DNA of 64,000 bases from Prosthecobacter dejongeii. Lineage in GTDB: Bacteria; Verrucomicrobiota; Verrucomicrobiia; Verrucomicrobiales; Verrucomicrobiaceae. The stretch is from assembly GCF_014203045.1 (NCBI RefSeq), contig NZ_JACHIF010000002.1:186001-250000 (forward strand), in the 5' to 3' direction. The position numbers and the translations under genes are program-made. Shown one piece after another: positions 16,604 to 27,372 of the stretch (positions within the stretch are counted from its first letter, which is position 1; the number at the start of each line of letters is the position of its first letter). Under the pieces are notes generated by a model. It saw only the letters and a list, made by a program, of their open reading frames with translations, did not search any database and was not told the origin of the DNA.

Positions 16604-17095
16604 ATGAATGCAAAATCCCTTTTTCGAATCTGTCAGGCGGCGGCCTGCCTAGCAGTGGCGCTCGGATTGGTGAGCTGCGCCTCCCCTGTGGAGCGTCGTA
16701 TCGCCAGCAATCCCACCTTGTATAACAAACTTTCAGACAGTGATAAAGTACTGGTCAATCAAGGTCGTATCCGGGAAGGCATGACCAAGGAAAGCGTCTT
16801 CCTCTCCTGGGGGCGGCCAGATCAAGTCTCTGAAGGCAGCCAAAAAGGCACAAAGATTGAGAAGTGGATCTATGTGGGCACCCAGCCCGTGTACACCCAG
16901 AGCTACGGCCTCGGTTGGGGCGGCGGGTACGGGTATGGCTGGGGCAGGGGATTTGGCCGGGGTTACGGCTACTACGGTGCCTGGGACCCTTACTGGGGAG
17001 GTTACGGCCCCACTGTTACTTACGTTCCCTACAAGGCGGCTTCGGTCTCCTTCCGGGGGAATCGGGTCACGGAATACATTCGCGGACCGCAGTAA
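16604..17095 (+). CDS. Lipoprotein with Gly/Tyr-rich C terminus
   Basis: A 163-residue predicted lipoprotein: the signal sequence ends in a lipobox-like LVSC at about residue 25. The middle segment (NKLSDSDKVLVNQGRIREGMTKESVFLSWGRPDQV) resembles the SmpA/OmlA-like small-lipoprotein fold. The C-terminal 60 residues are dominated by Gly, Tyr and Trp (GWGGGYGYGWGRGFGRGYGY), which suggests a flexible or surface-associating tail. Function unknown. A strong intrinsic terminator follows at once. Confidence 0.75.
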   Translation: MNAKSLFRICQAAACLAVALGLVSCASPVERRIASNPTLYNKLSDSDKVLVNQGRIREGMTKESVFLSWGRPDQVSEGSQKGTKIEKWIYVGTQPVYTQSYGLGWGGGYGYGWGRGFGRGYGYYGAWDPYWGGYGPTVTYVPYKAASVSFRGNRVTEYIRGPQ

Positions 17096-17109
17096 GGTGT
17101 CTTTAAATG

Positions 17110-17141
17110 AAAAACCGCAGATGAAAATCTGCGGTTTTTTG
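17110..17141 (+). terminator. Intrinsic terminator after the lipoprotein gene
   Basis: AAAAACCGCAG and CTGCGGTTTTTT form a near-perfect stem around a short ATGAAAAT loop, ending in a T run. The A-tract on the left allows it to act in both directions, which suits its place between this gene and the convergent membrane-protein gene. Confidence 0.8.
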
Positions 17142-17159
17142 TGTGTCCAAACGGGGGAG

Positions 17160-17888
17160 TCATTCTCCTCCCACTTGCCGCCGAACCGTCGTGCCCGGAT
17201 TCATGAGGTCATCGCGTTCCAGTCCTGTAAGTTTTTGTAGGCGGCTCAGCATCCAAAACAGCAAGCCCATGGTCACGCCTAACATTGGCACGCCGATGAC
17301 GATGAAGCCTACCCAATTTTGCCGACCGATGGCCTGCGTGTAAGCCTCCGTGCCGGGAACGGTGCCTTTTAGGTAATAGAGCACCAGCATGGCATTGGCA
17401 GCGGCAGAGATGAGCATTGTGCCTGCCAAGGCCCATGAAGCTTGCTTCAGCAATGCCTGGAAAGAGTCTTTGAGCGCATCTGTGGTTAGGCGGCTGTTGA
17501 GCAGGTCGTGATTGATCACTTGAGGGTTGAGCAGCAGTTCTGATACCAGGGGTTTGCCCCACAAAAAACTGAGGGGAAAAGCCAAGCCCAGAAAAATGGG
17601 AAAAGCGGCCTCTTTGGCTGCAAACCAGCCTGCACTGAGATTCAGCAGGCCCAGACCACCCGTCACCATGATGGCGATGAGGCCTAAGATGGAAAAGAAA
17701 TTGAGCCCACGTTTGTTGATGAAACAGTAAATGCCAAAGCCGAGCGGTAGTAACAAGGCCACTACGAGCGCCCAGGCGGGTCCCAAGCGATCCGGCTTGC
17801 TCAAGGACTCCAGCACCACCGAGGGAAGGATGATGGTCAGTAGGAGATCGGCGAGTGGATTGGGCTGTTCTTGGTTAGGCGAAGGCAT
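17160..17888 (-). CDS. Polytopic membrane protein, VC0807-like
   Basis: A 242-residue protein with about six transmembrane segments and short charged loops (KPDRLGP, NKRGLNFF). Its pattern resembles the VC0807/intracellular-septation-A-like group of membrane proteins, whose function is unknown. It converges on the lipoprotein gene across the bidirectional terminator. No enzymatic motif is visible. Confidence 0.7.
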   Translation of the reverse strand: MPSPNQEQPNPLADLLLTIILPSVVLESLSKPDRLGPAWALVVALLLPLGFGIYCFINKRGLNFFSILGLIAIMVTGGLGLLNLSAGWFAAKEAAFPIFLGLAFPLSFLWGKPLVSELLLNPQVINHDLLNSRLTTDALKDSFQALLKQASWALAGTMLISAAANAMLVLYYLKGTVPGTEAYTQAIGRQNWVGFIVIGVPMLGVTMGLLFWMLSRLQKLTGLERDDLMNPGTTVRRQVGGE

Positions 17889-17948
17889 GAGAAAACGTGA
17901 TAAGACTTAAAGTTAGCGCTCTGAGGATCAGCGCTTTGGAGATCCATT

Positions 17949-18161
17949 TTAGAGCAGGGAGCTATCGTCCTCCCTTTCCAGTTTCCCCACCTTCTTTTTG
18001 ATGGTTTCCAGTTGGACGGTCATCTCATGCAGGGCTTTGAGGCAGTCTCCCATGGTTTCTGCGCTTTGAAGATGGGGCAGGGCAGGGTGGATCTTCATGA
18101 ACTGAAGGGCGACGGTTTTGCAGGCATCACGGATCTGCTGAATGGCTTCGGGGCGTGTCAT
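17949..18161 (-). CDS. Small helical hypothetical protein
   Basis: A 70-residue reading frame starting MTRPEAIQQIRDACKTVALQF and ending in charged helical sequence (LETIKKKVGKLEREDDSSLL) with coiled-coil heptad character. The frame is open for another 56 residues upstream (to 18329), but the upstream part lacks the helical character, so the internal ATG is preferred. It is not recognised, and it may not be expressed. Confidence 0.4.
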   Translation of the reverse strand: MTRPEAIQQIRDACKTVALQFMKIHPALPHLQSAETMGDCLKALHEMTVQLETIKKKVGKLEREDDSSLL

Positions 18162-18405
18162 AAAGTGGGAATGGAGGGCTGAAACGAGGGTTTGCCAAGC
18201 TGAGGCCGAGGTTTTCTTGAACTTTGATGAAAAACAGAGCAAATTGTCTTTGACAGGAAGGCGAGGCCAACTACTCTCAACCCACTTTTTCAACAAAAGA
18301 AGCCGGGGTGTATTGTCGCCTGACGTCATCAGGATAGACAGTGGGTCCCGGTTTTGTTGTCGAAAGAGGAGGAGATTCTTCGCGAGTCGCCGCCGGATAA
18401 ATTTT

Positions 18406-18480
18406 GCTGATGTAGCTCAGTGGTAGAGCACGTCCTTGGTAAGGACGAGGTCGAGGGTTCAAATCCCTCCATCAGCTCCA
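18406..18480 (+). tRNA. tRNA-Thr (GGT anticodon)
   Basis: A full cloverleaf: acceptor stem GCTGATG/CATCAGC, D arm GCTCAGTGGTAGAGC, anticodon stem CGTCC/GGACG around loop TTGGTAA (anticodon GGT, reads ACC/ACU), T arm GAGGGTTCAAATCCCTC, and an encoded CCA end. It lies 76 bases before tuf, an old gene order shared with E. coli. Confidence 0.97.
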
Positions 18481-18556
18481 GCGGAGTCATGCTCAGGAAT
18501 CGCCGTTACACGACAAACGAACAAGAAGTCCTAGCGCACTAAACTCACCTCAACTC

Positions 18557-19741
<1,185 letters not shown>

Positions 19742-19861
19742 TCTGCGTATTATTGTTTGCTTGTCGTAGCCGTCGTGAAATCTGGCGCACAGATTTTGCG
19801 GCGGCCCCTTCATCGGGAGGCAAGTCGAGCAAATCGCAACTCGCTGGAAAAATAGCTTTCA

Positions 19862-19937
<76 letters not shown>

Positions 19938-19982
19938 TTTTCCTTCTTTTAGATTAGAATTTTCCGTTGACGCCCGATTCAC

Positions 19983-20204
19983 ATGAGCCGCTTCCGCACC
20001 TATCTTGGTGAAGTTTACATTGAACTCAAAAAAGCAAATTGGCCGTGGGACCCTAAAGAAAAGGGTTTTGCGAAGTACAAGGAGCTCATTGATTCAACCA
20101 TCGTTGTTTTCATTGCAATGATCTTGCTCGGTGCCTTCGTGGCCTTTTTTGATACTGCTTTGCGTGGGGCTTTTGACGCTCTGGCTAAGTGGGTCGCCGG
20201 CTGA
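19983..20204 (+). CDS. secE: Preprotein translocase subunit SecE
   Basis: A 73-residue essential clamp of the SecYEG channel. It has the conserved amphipathic motif (YIELKKANWPWDPKE) followed by one transmembrane helix (about residues 38-58), the single-helix form seen outside gamma-proteobacteria. It precedes nusG as in most bacteria. Confidence 0.93.
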   Translation: MSRFRTYLGEVYIELKKANWPWDPKEKGFAKYKELIDSTIVVFIAMILLGAFVAFFDTALRGAFDALAKWVAG

Positions 20205-20248
20205 TTACAGCCACCTTTCTATTTAATTTAATTCCACCGATTGACTAT

Positions 20249-20818
20249 ATGGGAGCTATCCCCGCCCCTCGCGATCAATGGTACGTGATTCACGTGCGTT
20301 CCGGCTTCGAACAGAAGGTCCGTGACAGCATGGTCCGCCGTATCCAGACAGAAGAGATGGGTGATTACATCTACGAAGTGCTTGTGCCTACGGAGCGTGT
20401 CTCCGAGGTGAAAAAGGGCAAGCGTTCGGAGACCAATCGGAAATTTTTCCCCGGTTATGTGATCGCCAACTGTTACCTGCTCAATGAGCACAACCAGCTG
20501 GTGGACAGGACCTGGTATTTTGTGAAGGAGACCGATGGTGTCCTAAACTTTGCTGGTACTAAAGACCACCCCATCCCCATGCGTCAGCGTGAAGTGGACG
20601 GCATGCTGGCTCAGGTACGTGATAAAGATGACTCCGTTGTGCCGAAGATCGCCTTCACCGTGGGTGACAGCGTTCGTGTGGCCGATGGTCCGTTCGAAAG
20701 CCAGACGGGCATCATTGAAGAAATTGATCCTGAGCGCGGCGTGCTGCGTGTCTCAGTGAACATTTTCGGTCGTTCCACTCCGGTGGATCTCGAATACTGG
20801 CAGGTCGAGAAGGCCTGA
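20249..20818 (+). CDS. nusG: Transcription antitermination/pausing factor NusG
   Basis: 189 residues from the ATG that gives the canonical start (QWYVIHVRSGFEQKV). The NGN domain binds RNA polymerase and the C-terminal KOW motif (VGDSVRVADGPFESQTGIIEEID) binds Rho, NusE or S10. An upstream in-frame start within secE would add 20 atypical residues and is rejected. Between the two domains it has an acidic stretch (LAQVRDKDDS). Confidence 0.95.
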   Translation: MGAIPAPRDQWYVIHVRSGFEQKVRDSMVRRIQTEEMGDYIYEVLVPTERVSEVKKGKRSETNRKFFPGYVIANCYLLNEHNQLVDRTWYFVKETDGVLNFAGTKDHPIPMRQREVDGMLAQVRDKDDSVVPKIAFTVGDSVRVADGPFESQTGIIEEIDPERGVLRVSVNIFGRSTPVDLEYWQVEKA

Positions 20819-20886
20819 TGCCAACCCGGCAGTCCTAATTTTTGCAGGGCTGCTTTCTTTTAATCTCAAGCAAGCGAACAAAAAAC

Positions 20887-21312
20887 ATGGCCAAAGAAAT
20901 CGTCAAATTCATCAAGCTCCAGATCAAAGCTGGTGCTGCTAACCCCGCTCCGCCCATCGGTCCTGCGCTCGGTCAGGCTGGCGTGAACATCATGGCTTTC
21001 TGCAAGGAGTTCAATGCTGCGACTCAGAAGTCCAGTGGTGATGTCCTCCCAACCGTGATCACGGTTTACAAAGACAAGAGCTTCACCTTCATCACCAAGC
21101 AGCCTCCTGCTTCTAACATCTTGAAGAAGATCGCTAACATTGCCTCTGGCTCTGGCGAATCTGCCAAGAAGAAGGTGGCGAAGATCACCAAGGCCCAGCT
21201 CCTGGAAGCCACCAAAATGAAGCTGGTGGACCTGAATACTCCCGACCTTGAGCGTGCCTCACGCATCATGGCAGGCACCGCCCGCCAGATGGGCATCGAA
21301 GTCATTGATTAA
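20887..21312 (+). CDS. rplK: 50S ribosomal protein L11
   Basis: 141 residues, the usual length. It has the N-terminal [34 protein letters not shown] signature and the C-terminal rRNA-binding domain ([24 protein letters not shown]). It binds the GTPase-associated centre of 23S rRNA. The start follows a GCAAGCGAACAAAAAAC leader and is fixed by homology. Confidence 0.98.
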   Translation: MAKEIVKFIKLQIKAGAANPAPPIGPALGQAGVNIMAFCKEFNAATQKSSGDVLPTVITVYKDKSFTFITKQPPASNILKKIANIASGSGESAKKKVAKITKAQLLEATKMKLVDLNTPDLERASRIMAGTARQMGIEVID

Positions 21313-21360
21313 TCCAACCGCAGGAGAACGGTTTTCGTTCGACAGCACTGCAAGCATCCC

Positions 21361-22059
21361 ATGATCACAAGAAGCAAAAGATACAAGAAAGCTGCCGAGA
21401 TGGTTCCGGCAGGAAAGATCTTCTCACTCGAAGAAGCCGCTGAACTCGTGCGCAAACTCCCTGGCACGAAGTTCAATCAGACCGTAACTCTCTCCTTTCA
21501 CATGGGTGTGGACCCGAAGAAAGGCGACCAGATGGTTCGTGGTACTTGCCCACTTCCTCACGGTTCCGGTAAAAGCGTTCGTGTGGCTGTTTTCGCCACG
21601 GGTGCTGCTGCTGATGCTGCCAAAGCCGCCGGCGCTGAAGTGGTCGGTTATGAAGACGTCATTGCTCAGGTGAAAGAAGGCAAAATGGATTTCGATGTCG
21701 CCATCGCTACTCCAGCCGCCATGAATGAAGTTCGTAAACTTGGTAAGCAGCTCGGACCTCGCGGTTTGATGCCCAACCCAAGAACCGGCACGGTGACAGA
21801 CGATGTCGCTGGCGCTGTGAAAGCGGTGAAGGCTGGTCGAGTGGATTTCAAGCTTGATAAGAACGGCAACATTGCCGCCACCATCGGCAAGGTTGAATTC
21901 GACGTCACCTCCCTTGCTGAGAACGGCAGTGCCCTCATTGACGCGATTGTCCGCGCCAAGCCCGCTTCCGCTCGCGGTAAATATGTGCAGAGCATCACGC
22001 TCGCTTCCACGATGTCACCTGCGCTGCGCATTGATGTCTCCAAATACGTGAAACTGTAA
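21361..22059 (+). CDS. rplA: 50S ribosomal protein L1
   Basis: 232 residues with the L1-stalk signature GPRGLMPNPRTGTVTDDV and the C-terminal PASARGKYVQSITLASTMSPALRID. It binds 23S rRNA at the E-site stalk and in many bacteria represses translation of its own rplK-rplA mRNA. The 48-base gap after rplK is too short for me to define the L1 target. Confidence 0.98.
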   Translation: MITRSKRYKKAAEMVPAGKIFSLEEAAELVRKLPGTKFNQTVTLSFHMGVDPKKGDQMVRGTCPLPHGSGKSVRVAVFATGAAADAAKAAGAEVVGYEDVIAQVKEGKMDFDVAIATPAAMNEVRKLGKQLGPRGLMPNPRTGTVTDDVAGAVKAVKAGRVDFKLDKNGNIAATIGKVEFDVTSLAENGSALIDAIVRAKPASARGKYVQSITLASTMSPALRIDVSKYVKL

Positions 22060-22078
22060 TTCCTGAGGAACGACACCC

Positions 22079-22597
22079 ATGAAAGCTGAAAAGACACTCC
22101 TCATTGACGACCTTCTTACCCGGGTCAATGCCTCTCCCTTCCTCTTCGTTGTGGATTACACCGGTCTGACCGTGGATAAGTTCGCTGAGCTGCGTAAGCG
22201 CCTGGCGACTACCGGCGCTGAGATCCACGTGTTCAAAAACACGCTGGTTAAGAAGGCTGCTGAACGCGCTGGCTACCCAGAAGAACTTGGCACACACCTC
22301 ACTGGCCAGAGCGCCTACGTGATGGGTGCCCAAGACGTCTGCGCTGCCGCGAAGATCATGAAGAACTTCGCCGCTGAGTTCACCAAGCCTAAAATCAAGG
22401 CTGGCGTGCTCGATGGCAACCTCCTCGACGCTGAAGGCATCAAGGTCCTCGCTGACCTGCCTTCCAAAGAAACTCTCCAGGCCCAGTTGCTTGGCGTGCT
22501 TCAGGCCCCTGCTTCCAAGCTGGTCCGCCTCCTCAACGAGCCTGCTGCCTCCCTGGCACGCGTGCTCAAGGCCAAAGGCGACGCCGCCGCAGCCTAA
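22079..22597 (+). CDS. rplJ: 50S ribosomal protein L10
   Basis: 172 residues. The N-terminal rRNA-binding domain (FLFVVDYTGLTVDKFAELRKRL, HVFKNTLVKKA) leads to the C-terminal helix that carries L7/L12 dimers. The gene follows rplA by only 19 bases, so the long autoregulatory leader known from E. coli rplJ is not present here. A GAGGAA purine stretch serves as the SD. Confidence 0.97.
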   Translation: MKAEKTLLIDDLLTRVNASPFLFVVDYTGLTVDKFAELRKRLATTGAEIHVFKNTLVKKAAERAGYPEELGTHLTGQSAYVMGAQDVCAAAKIMKNFAAEFTKPKIKAGVLDGNLLDAEGIKVLADLPSKETLQAQLLGVLQAPASKLVRLLNEPAASLARVLKAKGDAAAA

Positions 22598-22729
22598 ACC
22601 CCACCCCTTTGATCAGATGGCTCCATCGCTGGAGCCTGAACGCAACATCCAATGGTTCCTTGCCGGAGCGAAAGCTTTCTCTCTTAAATCACTCGATGCT
22701 TCGAGAAACGGCGATACCGACACACTATT

Positions 22730-23110
<381 letters not shown>

Positions 23111-23125
23111 CCTCCCATCCTTTCC

Positions 23126-23152
23126 CGAGTGTCGCCCTTGCGGTGACACTCG
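23126..23152 (+). promoter_or_regulatory. Hairpin between rplL and rpoB
   Basis: CGAGTGTCGCC and its near-complement GGTGACACTCG form an 11-base-pair stem (one G-T pair) with a 5-base loop. No T run follows. It lies 16 bases after the rplL stop, where E. coli has an RNase III site and partial terminator. Function inferred: an mRNA processing or stability element. Confidence 0.5.
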
Positions 23153-23368
23153 GCTGAAAGGAGTCTTTCCAAAGAACTTCCTTTCTGAAAAAATCCAATT
23201 TCCGCATGCCCCGCCTACTGGTTCGCATTTCCTCCGCTGCACGAAGCTCCTGCTTCGGAAACGAGGGTGCCACACCGGACTCGGGCTTCGTAATATCTAT
23301 TTCACCGCCTGAACGGGGACTTCGGTCTGCGTTCTCGCTTCGTCATTTTCACGCTGAATCCATCGATC

Positions 23369-23392
23369 ACCAGGCTGGCTGCCCGGTTTTTT
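23369..23392 (+). terminator. Candidate attenuator in the rpoB leader
   Basis: ACCAGG and CCCGGT pair (one mismatch) around a 7-base loop and run straight into six T residues, ending 77 bases before the rpoB ATG. The stem is short, so readthrough should be substantial, which is what a leader attenuator lowering rpoBC relative to rplJL would need. Confidence 0.4.
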
Positions 23393-23469
23393 GATCCTCA
23401 GTGTCCGCAGGTTTACCCCCTGCACCCCGCCACCGCCGTTGCCACCCCGTCGTCTCCCTACCTTTGCTT

Positions 23470-26400
23470 ATGTCCCAGCGCACCAACTTTGGCAAAATCC
23501 ATGAAGTCTCCGAGCCCCCGAATCTAATCGAGATTCAGCTCCGGTCTTATGAGGAGTTCCTTCAAAAGAACATCCTTCCTTCGAAGCGCAAGGAAGTTGG
23601 TTTGCAGGCTGTCTTCAAAGAAGTTTTCCCGATCGAGAGTTATGACGCTAAAATGACGCTCGATTTCGTCATGTACGAAATCGGCGAGCCCAAGCTCTCT
23701 TCGCTGGAAGCCATCCGTGAAGCGGAAACTTACAGCGCTCCCCTCTACGTGACCTTTGAGCTCCGCGATGAAGCCGGTGCCAAGCAGGAGCGTGTTTACA
23801 TGGGTGAAATCCCTCTGATGACGGATCGCGGGACTTTCGTCATCAATGGCGCAGAGCGTGTGGTCGTCAGCCAGCTTCACCGCTCCCCTGGTATTTGTTT
23901 TGAAAGCAGCCAGCATTTGAATGGCCGCTGGCTCTATGGCTTCCGCATCATTCCTGACCGTGGAACTTGGCTGGAAGTTCAGTTCGACACGAACGATCTG
24001 CTTTACGTCTATCTCGACCGCCGCCGCCGCCGTCGCAAGTTCCTGGCTACGACGCTTCTGCGCGTGATCGGTTACTCCCATGACGAGGACATCCTCAAGC
24101 TGTTCTACAACATCGAAGACCTGAAGCTGAAGGAAAACCTCAGCGAAGAAGAAGTCTCCAGCAAACTTCTGTTCAAGGACATCCTGGATGGCGAACTCAT
24201 CGTGGCCCGTGCCTATGAGCCGCTGACCGCTGGCGTGATCCGCCAGTTGATCCAGCTTGGCCACAAGACCGTGAAAGTCATCGCGGCTTCCCAGGATGAT
24301 CTCATCGTCACCTCCCTGCGCAAAGACCCTGCGAAGGACGAAGATGAAGCTCTGAAGGAAATCTACCGCCGTCTGCGCCCGGGCGATCCTCCGACCATCC
24401 CGAACGCCCGTGCCCTGGTGAAGCGCTTGTTCTTCGATCCGAAGCGTTATGACCTGACTCGCGTCGGTCGTTACAAGATCAATCAGAAACTGACGCTGAA
24501 GACAGACTCTGACATGCGCATTCTGGACCCGAATGACGTGATCAGCGCCATGAGCTACCTCTTCAAGCTGCGTGCTGGTGAAGGTCTTCTGGACGATATT
24601 GACCACCTTGGCAGCCGCCGTGTGCGTGCCGTGGGTGAGCTTTTGGCCAACCAGTGCCGCGTGGGTCTTGCCCGCACGGAGCGTCTGGTCAAAGAGCGCA
24701 TGACTTTGTTTGATGTGAGCATGGACACCATGACTCCTGCCAAGCTGATCAATCCTAAGGCCCTGAGCGCTGTGGTGCGTGATTTCTTTGGTCGCAGCCA
24801 GTTGAGCCAGTTCATGGATCAGATCAACCCTCTGGCTGAGCTGACTCACAAACGCCGTCTGTCCGCACTCGGGCCTGGTGGTCTGAACCGTGACCGCGCT
24901 GGTTTCGAAGTTCGCGACGTTCATCCTTCTCACTATGGCCGTATCTGCCCCATTGAGACACCGGAAGGCCCGAACATCGGTCTGATCAACTCCTTGGGCT
25001 CCTATGCCCGTATCAACGAATTCGGTTTCATTGAGACACCTTACCGCCCTGTCAAAGACGGCGTGGTGGCAGATAAGATCGAGTACCTCACGGCTGATCA
25101 GGAAGAAAATCACTTCATCGCCCAGGCTAACAACCGCCTGGATGAAAATAGCCACTTCACAGCGGCTAAGGTCACTGTGCGTTACCGCGGAGACTTCTTG
25201 GAAGTCGAACCGAATAAGCCGACACTTATGGACGTGTCGCCAAAACAGCTTGTTTCGATCGCGGCTAACTTGATTCCTTTCCTGGAGCACGATGACGCCA
25301 ACCGTGCGTTGATGGGCTCGAACATGCAGCGCCAGGGTGTGCCTCTTCTCGAAGCTGAAGCACCCCTCGTCGGCACCGGCATGGAGGGCAAAGCTGCCCG
25401 TGATTCCCGCGCGGTGATCGTGGCGGATGCCAATGGTACCGTCGCTTCTGCCACGGCTGACGTGATCATCATCACGAAAGACGGCAACCTGCCTGTTAGT
25501 GACAAGCAATTCCTAGCAGATCCGCTGAAGTCTGTGCAGACGGACGTGGAGAAGGGGACTTTTGTCTATCCTCTGCGTAAATTCGGTCGCTCCAATGCCG
25601 GTACCTGCATCAACCAGCGTCCGCTGGTGCGTCGCGGCCAGAAGATCAAGAAGGGCGACGTCATCGCTGACGGACCTTGTACGGACCAGGGCGAACTCGC
25701 CATCGGCAAGAACATGCTCGTCGCGTTCATGCCTTGGAACGGTTACAACTTCGAAGATGCTATCGTCATCAGCCGTCGCGTTTCGAAGGAAGACATTTAC
25801 ACTTCCATTCACATCGAAGACTTTGATGTCATCGCTCGTGATACGAAGCTGGGGCCTGAGGAAATCACTCGCGACATTCCAAACGTCGGTGACGAAGCTC
25901 TGAAGAACCTCGATCAGGACGGCGTTGTCCGCATCGGTGCGGAAGTGAAGCCTGGCGACATCCTTGTCGGCAAGATCACTCCGAAGTCCGAGACCGAACT
26001 CGCCCCTGAAGAACGCCTCCTGCGCGCCATCTTCGGTGAGAAGGCTGCAGACGTGAAGGACACCTCCCTGCGTGTGCCTTCTGGCTGTGCTGGTATCGTG
26101 ATGGACGTGAAGCTAGCCCAGCGTGGTGGCGTCAATGGCACGGACAAGGAGAAGCTCTCCCCAGCCGAAGCTAAGAAGCAGATCAAGCAGATCGAAGAAG
26201 ACTATCGTGCGAAGAAGGAAGATCTCACGGAGCAGCTCACGGAGAAGCTCAGCGACATCCTTCTCAATGAGAAGATCCCTCTCGATGTGGTGAACGGCCA
26301 GACGGGTGAAATCATCCTCGGCGCGAACAAGAAGATCACCAAAACCCTGCTTCGCAAGCTGGCTGAAAGCTACGACTCGGTTGAAATCGACCCGAGCCCG

Positions 26401-27324
26401 ATCCGTAACAAGATCTTCGACATCATCCAGACCTTCGAACAGAAGTTCGCCGATGCCGACATGGAACGTGAGCGTAACCTGGACCGCATCGAAACCAGCG
26501 AAGACGGAGCCGCCGATGGCGTCGTCAAGCAGGTCCGCGTGTTTGTGGCCAGCAAGCGTAAGCTTTCCGTCGGTGACAAGATGGCCGGACGTCACGGTAA
26601 CAAAGGGGTGGTGGCGACCATCGTCCCTGAAGAAGACATGCCGTTCCTGGAAAACGGAACGCCTGTGGACATCGTGCTGAACCCTCTGGGCGTGCCATCT
26701 CGTATGAACGTTGGTCAGGTTCTTGAAACCCACTTGGGTCTCGCAGCCAAGGCTCTGGGCATGAAGATCGCCACTCCGGTGTTCGATGGTATCCCTGAAT
26801 CTAAGATCATCGAATACATCAAGGACGCCAAGAAGGTGGAAGGTTATGAGTGGATGGGCCTCAATGGCAAGTCCAAGCTCTATGACGGCCGCACGGGTGA
26901 GTCCTTCAATCTCGATGTCGTTGTGGGTTACATCTACATGCTGAAGCTGGGACACCTTGTCGCTGACAAGATCCACGCTCGTGCGGTGGGACCTTACTCG
27001 CTGGTAACGCAGCAGCCTCTGGGTGGTAAAGCCCAGTATGGTGGTCAGCGTTTCGGGGAAATGGAAGTCTGGGCCCTTGAGGCCTACGGTGCCGCCTACA
27101 CACTACAGGAACTCCTGACGGTGAAGTCTGACGATGTCCAGGGCCGTACCCGCATCTACGAACAGATCGTCAAGGGTGACAATGCGCTGGAAGCAGGCAC
27201 TCCTGAATCCTTCAACGTGTTGATCAAAGAAATGCAATCACTGGGTCTCGATGTGAGAGTCCACAAGCGCGCCACTCTGGATGCGGATGTGGAAGCCATC
27301 GAACGCTTCACAGCAGGTGCCTAA
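23470..27324 (+). CDS. rpoB: DNA-directed RNA polymerase subunit beta
   Basis: 1284 residues from the ATG giving the canonical start MSQRTNFGKI. The rifampicin-pocket region is intact and shows no obvious resistance change (FFGRSQLSQFMDQINPLAELTHKRRLSALGPGG). HPSHYGRICPIETPEGPNIGLI and the C-terminal GKAQYGGQRFGEMEVWALEAYGAAYTLQELLT are also present. It lies 359 bases after rplL. That gap contains two hairpins and no gene. Cotranscription with rpoC, 48 bases downstream, is expected. Confidence 0.99.
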   Translation: MSQRTNFGKIHEVSEPPNLIEIQLRSYEEFLQKNILPSKRKEVGLQAVFKEVFPIESYDAKMTLDFVMYEIGEPKLSSLEAIREAETYSAPLYVTFELRDEAGAKQERVYMGEIPLMTDRGTFVINGAERVVVSQLHRSPGICFESSQHLNGRWLYGFRIIPDRGTWLEVQFDTNDLLYVYLDRRRRRRKFLATTLLRVIGYSHDEDILKLFYNIEDLKLKENLSEEEVSSKLLFKDILDGELIVARAYEPLTAGVIRQLIQLGHKTVKVIAASQDDLIVTSLRKDPAKDEDEALKEIYRRLRPGDPPTIPNARALVKRLFFDPKRYDLTRVGRYKINQKLTLKTDSDMRILDPNDVISAMSYLFKLRAGEGLLDDIDHLGSRRVRAVGELLANQCRVGLARTERLVKERMTLFDVSMDTMTPAKLINPKALSAVVRDFFGRSQLSQFMDQINPLAELTHKRRLSALGPGGLNRDRAGFEVRDVHPSHYGRICPIETPEGPNIGLINSLGSYARINEFGFIETPYRPVKDGVVADKIEYLTADQEENHFIAQANNRLDENSHFTAAKVTVRYRGDFLEVEPNKPTLMDVSPKQLVSIAANLIPFLEHDDANRALMGSNMQRQGVPLLEAEAPLVGTGMEGKAARDSRAVIVADANGTVASATADVIIITKDGNLPVSDKQFLADPLKSVQTDVEKGTFVYPLRKFGRSNAGTCINQRPLVRRGQKIKKGDVIADGPCTDQGELAIGKNMLVAFMPWNGYNFEDAIVISRRVSKEDIYTSIHIEDFDVIARDTKLGPEEITRDIPNVGDEALKNLDQDGVVRIGAEVKPGDILVGKITPKSETELAPEERLLRAIFGEKAADVKDTSLRVPSGCAGIVMDVKLAQRGGVNGTDKEKLSPAEAKKQIKQIEEDYRAKKEDLTEQLTEKLSDILLNEKIPLDVVNGQTGEIILGANKKITKTLLRKLAESYDSVEIDPSPIRNKIFDIIQTFEQKFADADMERERNLDRIETSEDGAADGVVKQVRVFVASKRKLSVGDKMAGRHGNKGVVATIVPEEDMPFLENGTPVDIVLNPLGVPSRMNVGQVLETHLGLAAKALGMKIATPVFDGIPESKIIEYIKDAKKVEGYEWMGLNGKSKLYDGRTGESFNLDVVVGYIYMLKLGHLVADKIHARAVGPYSLVTQQPLGGKAQYGGQRFGEMEVWALEAYGAAYTLQELLTVKSDDVQGRTRIYEQIVKGDNALEAGTPESFNVLIKEMQSLGLDVRVHKRATLDADVEAIERFTAGA

Positions 27325-27372
27325 TTCAACCCTGAACCAAGCCAAAAACCCTTAACGCATCAAAAAACGACT

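Noticed and set aside
23524-25509. A 661-codon open frame on the minus strand opposite rpoB
   Set aside because: Same cause: shadow of rpoB codon bias, with no domain or start signal.
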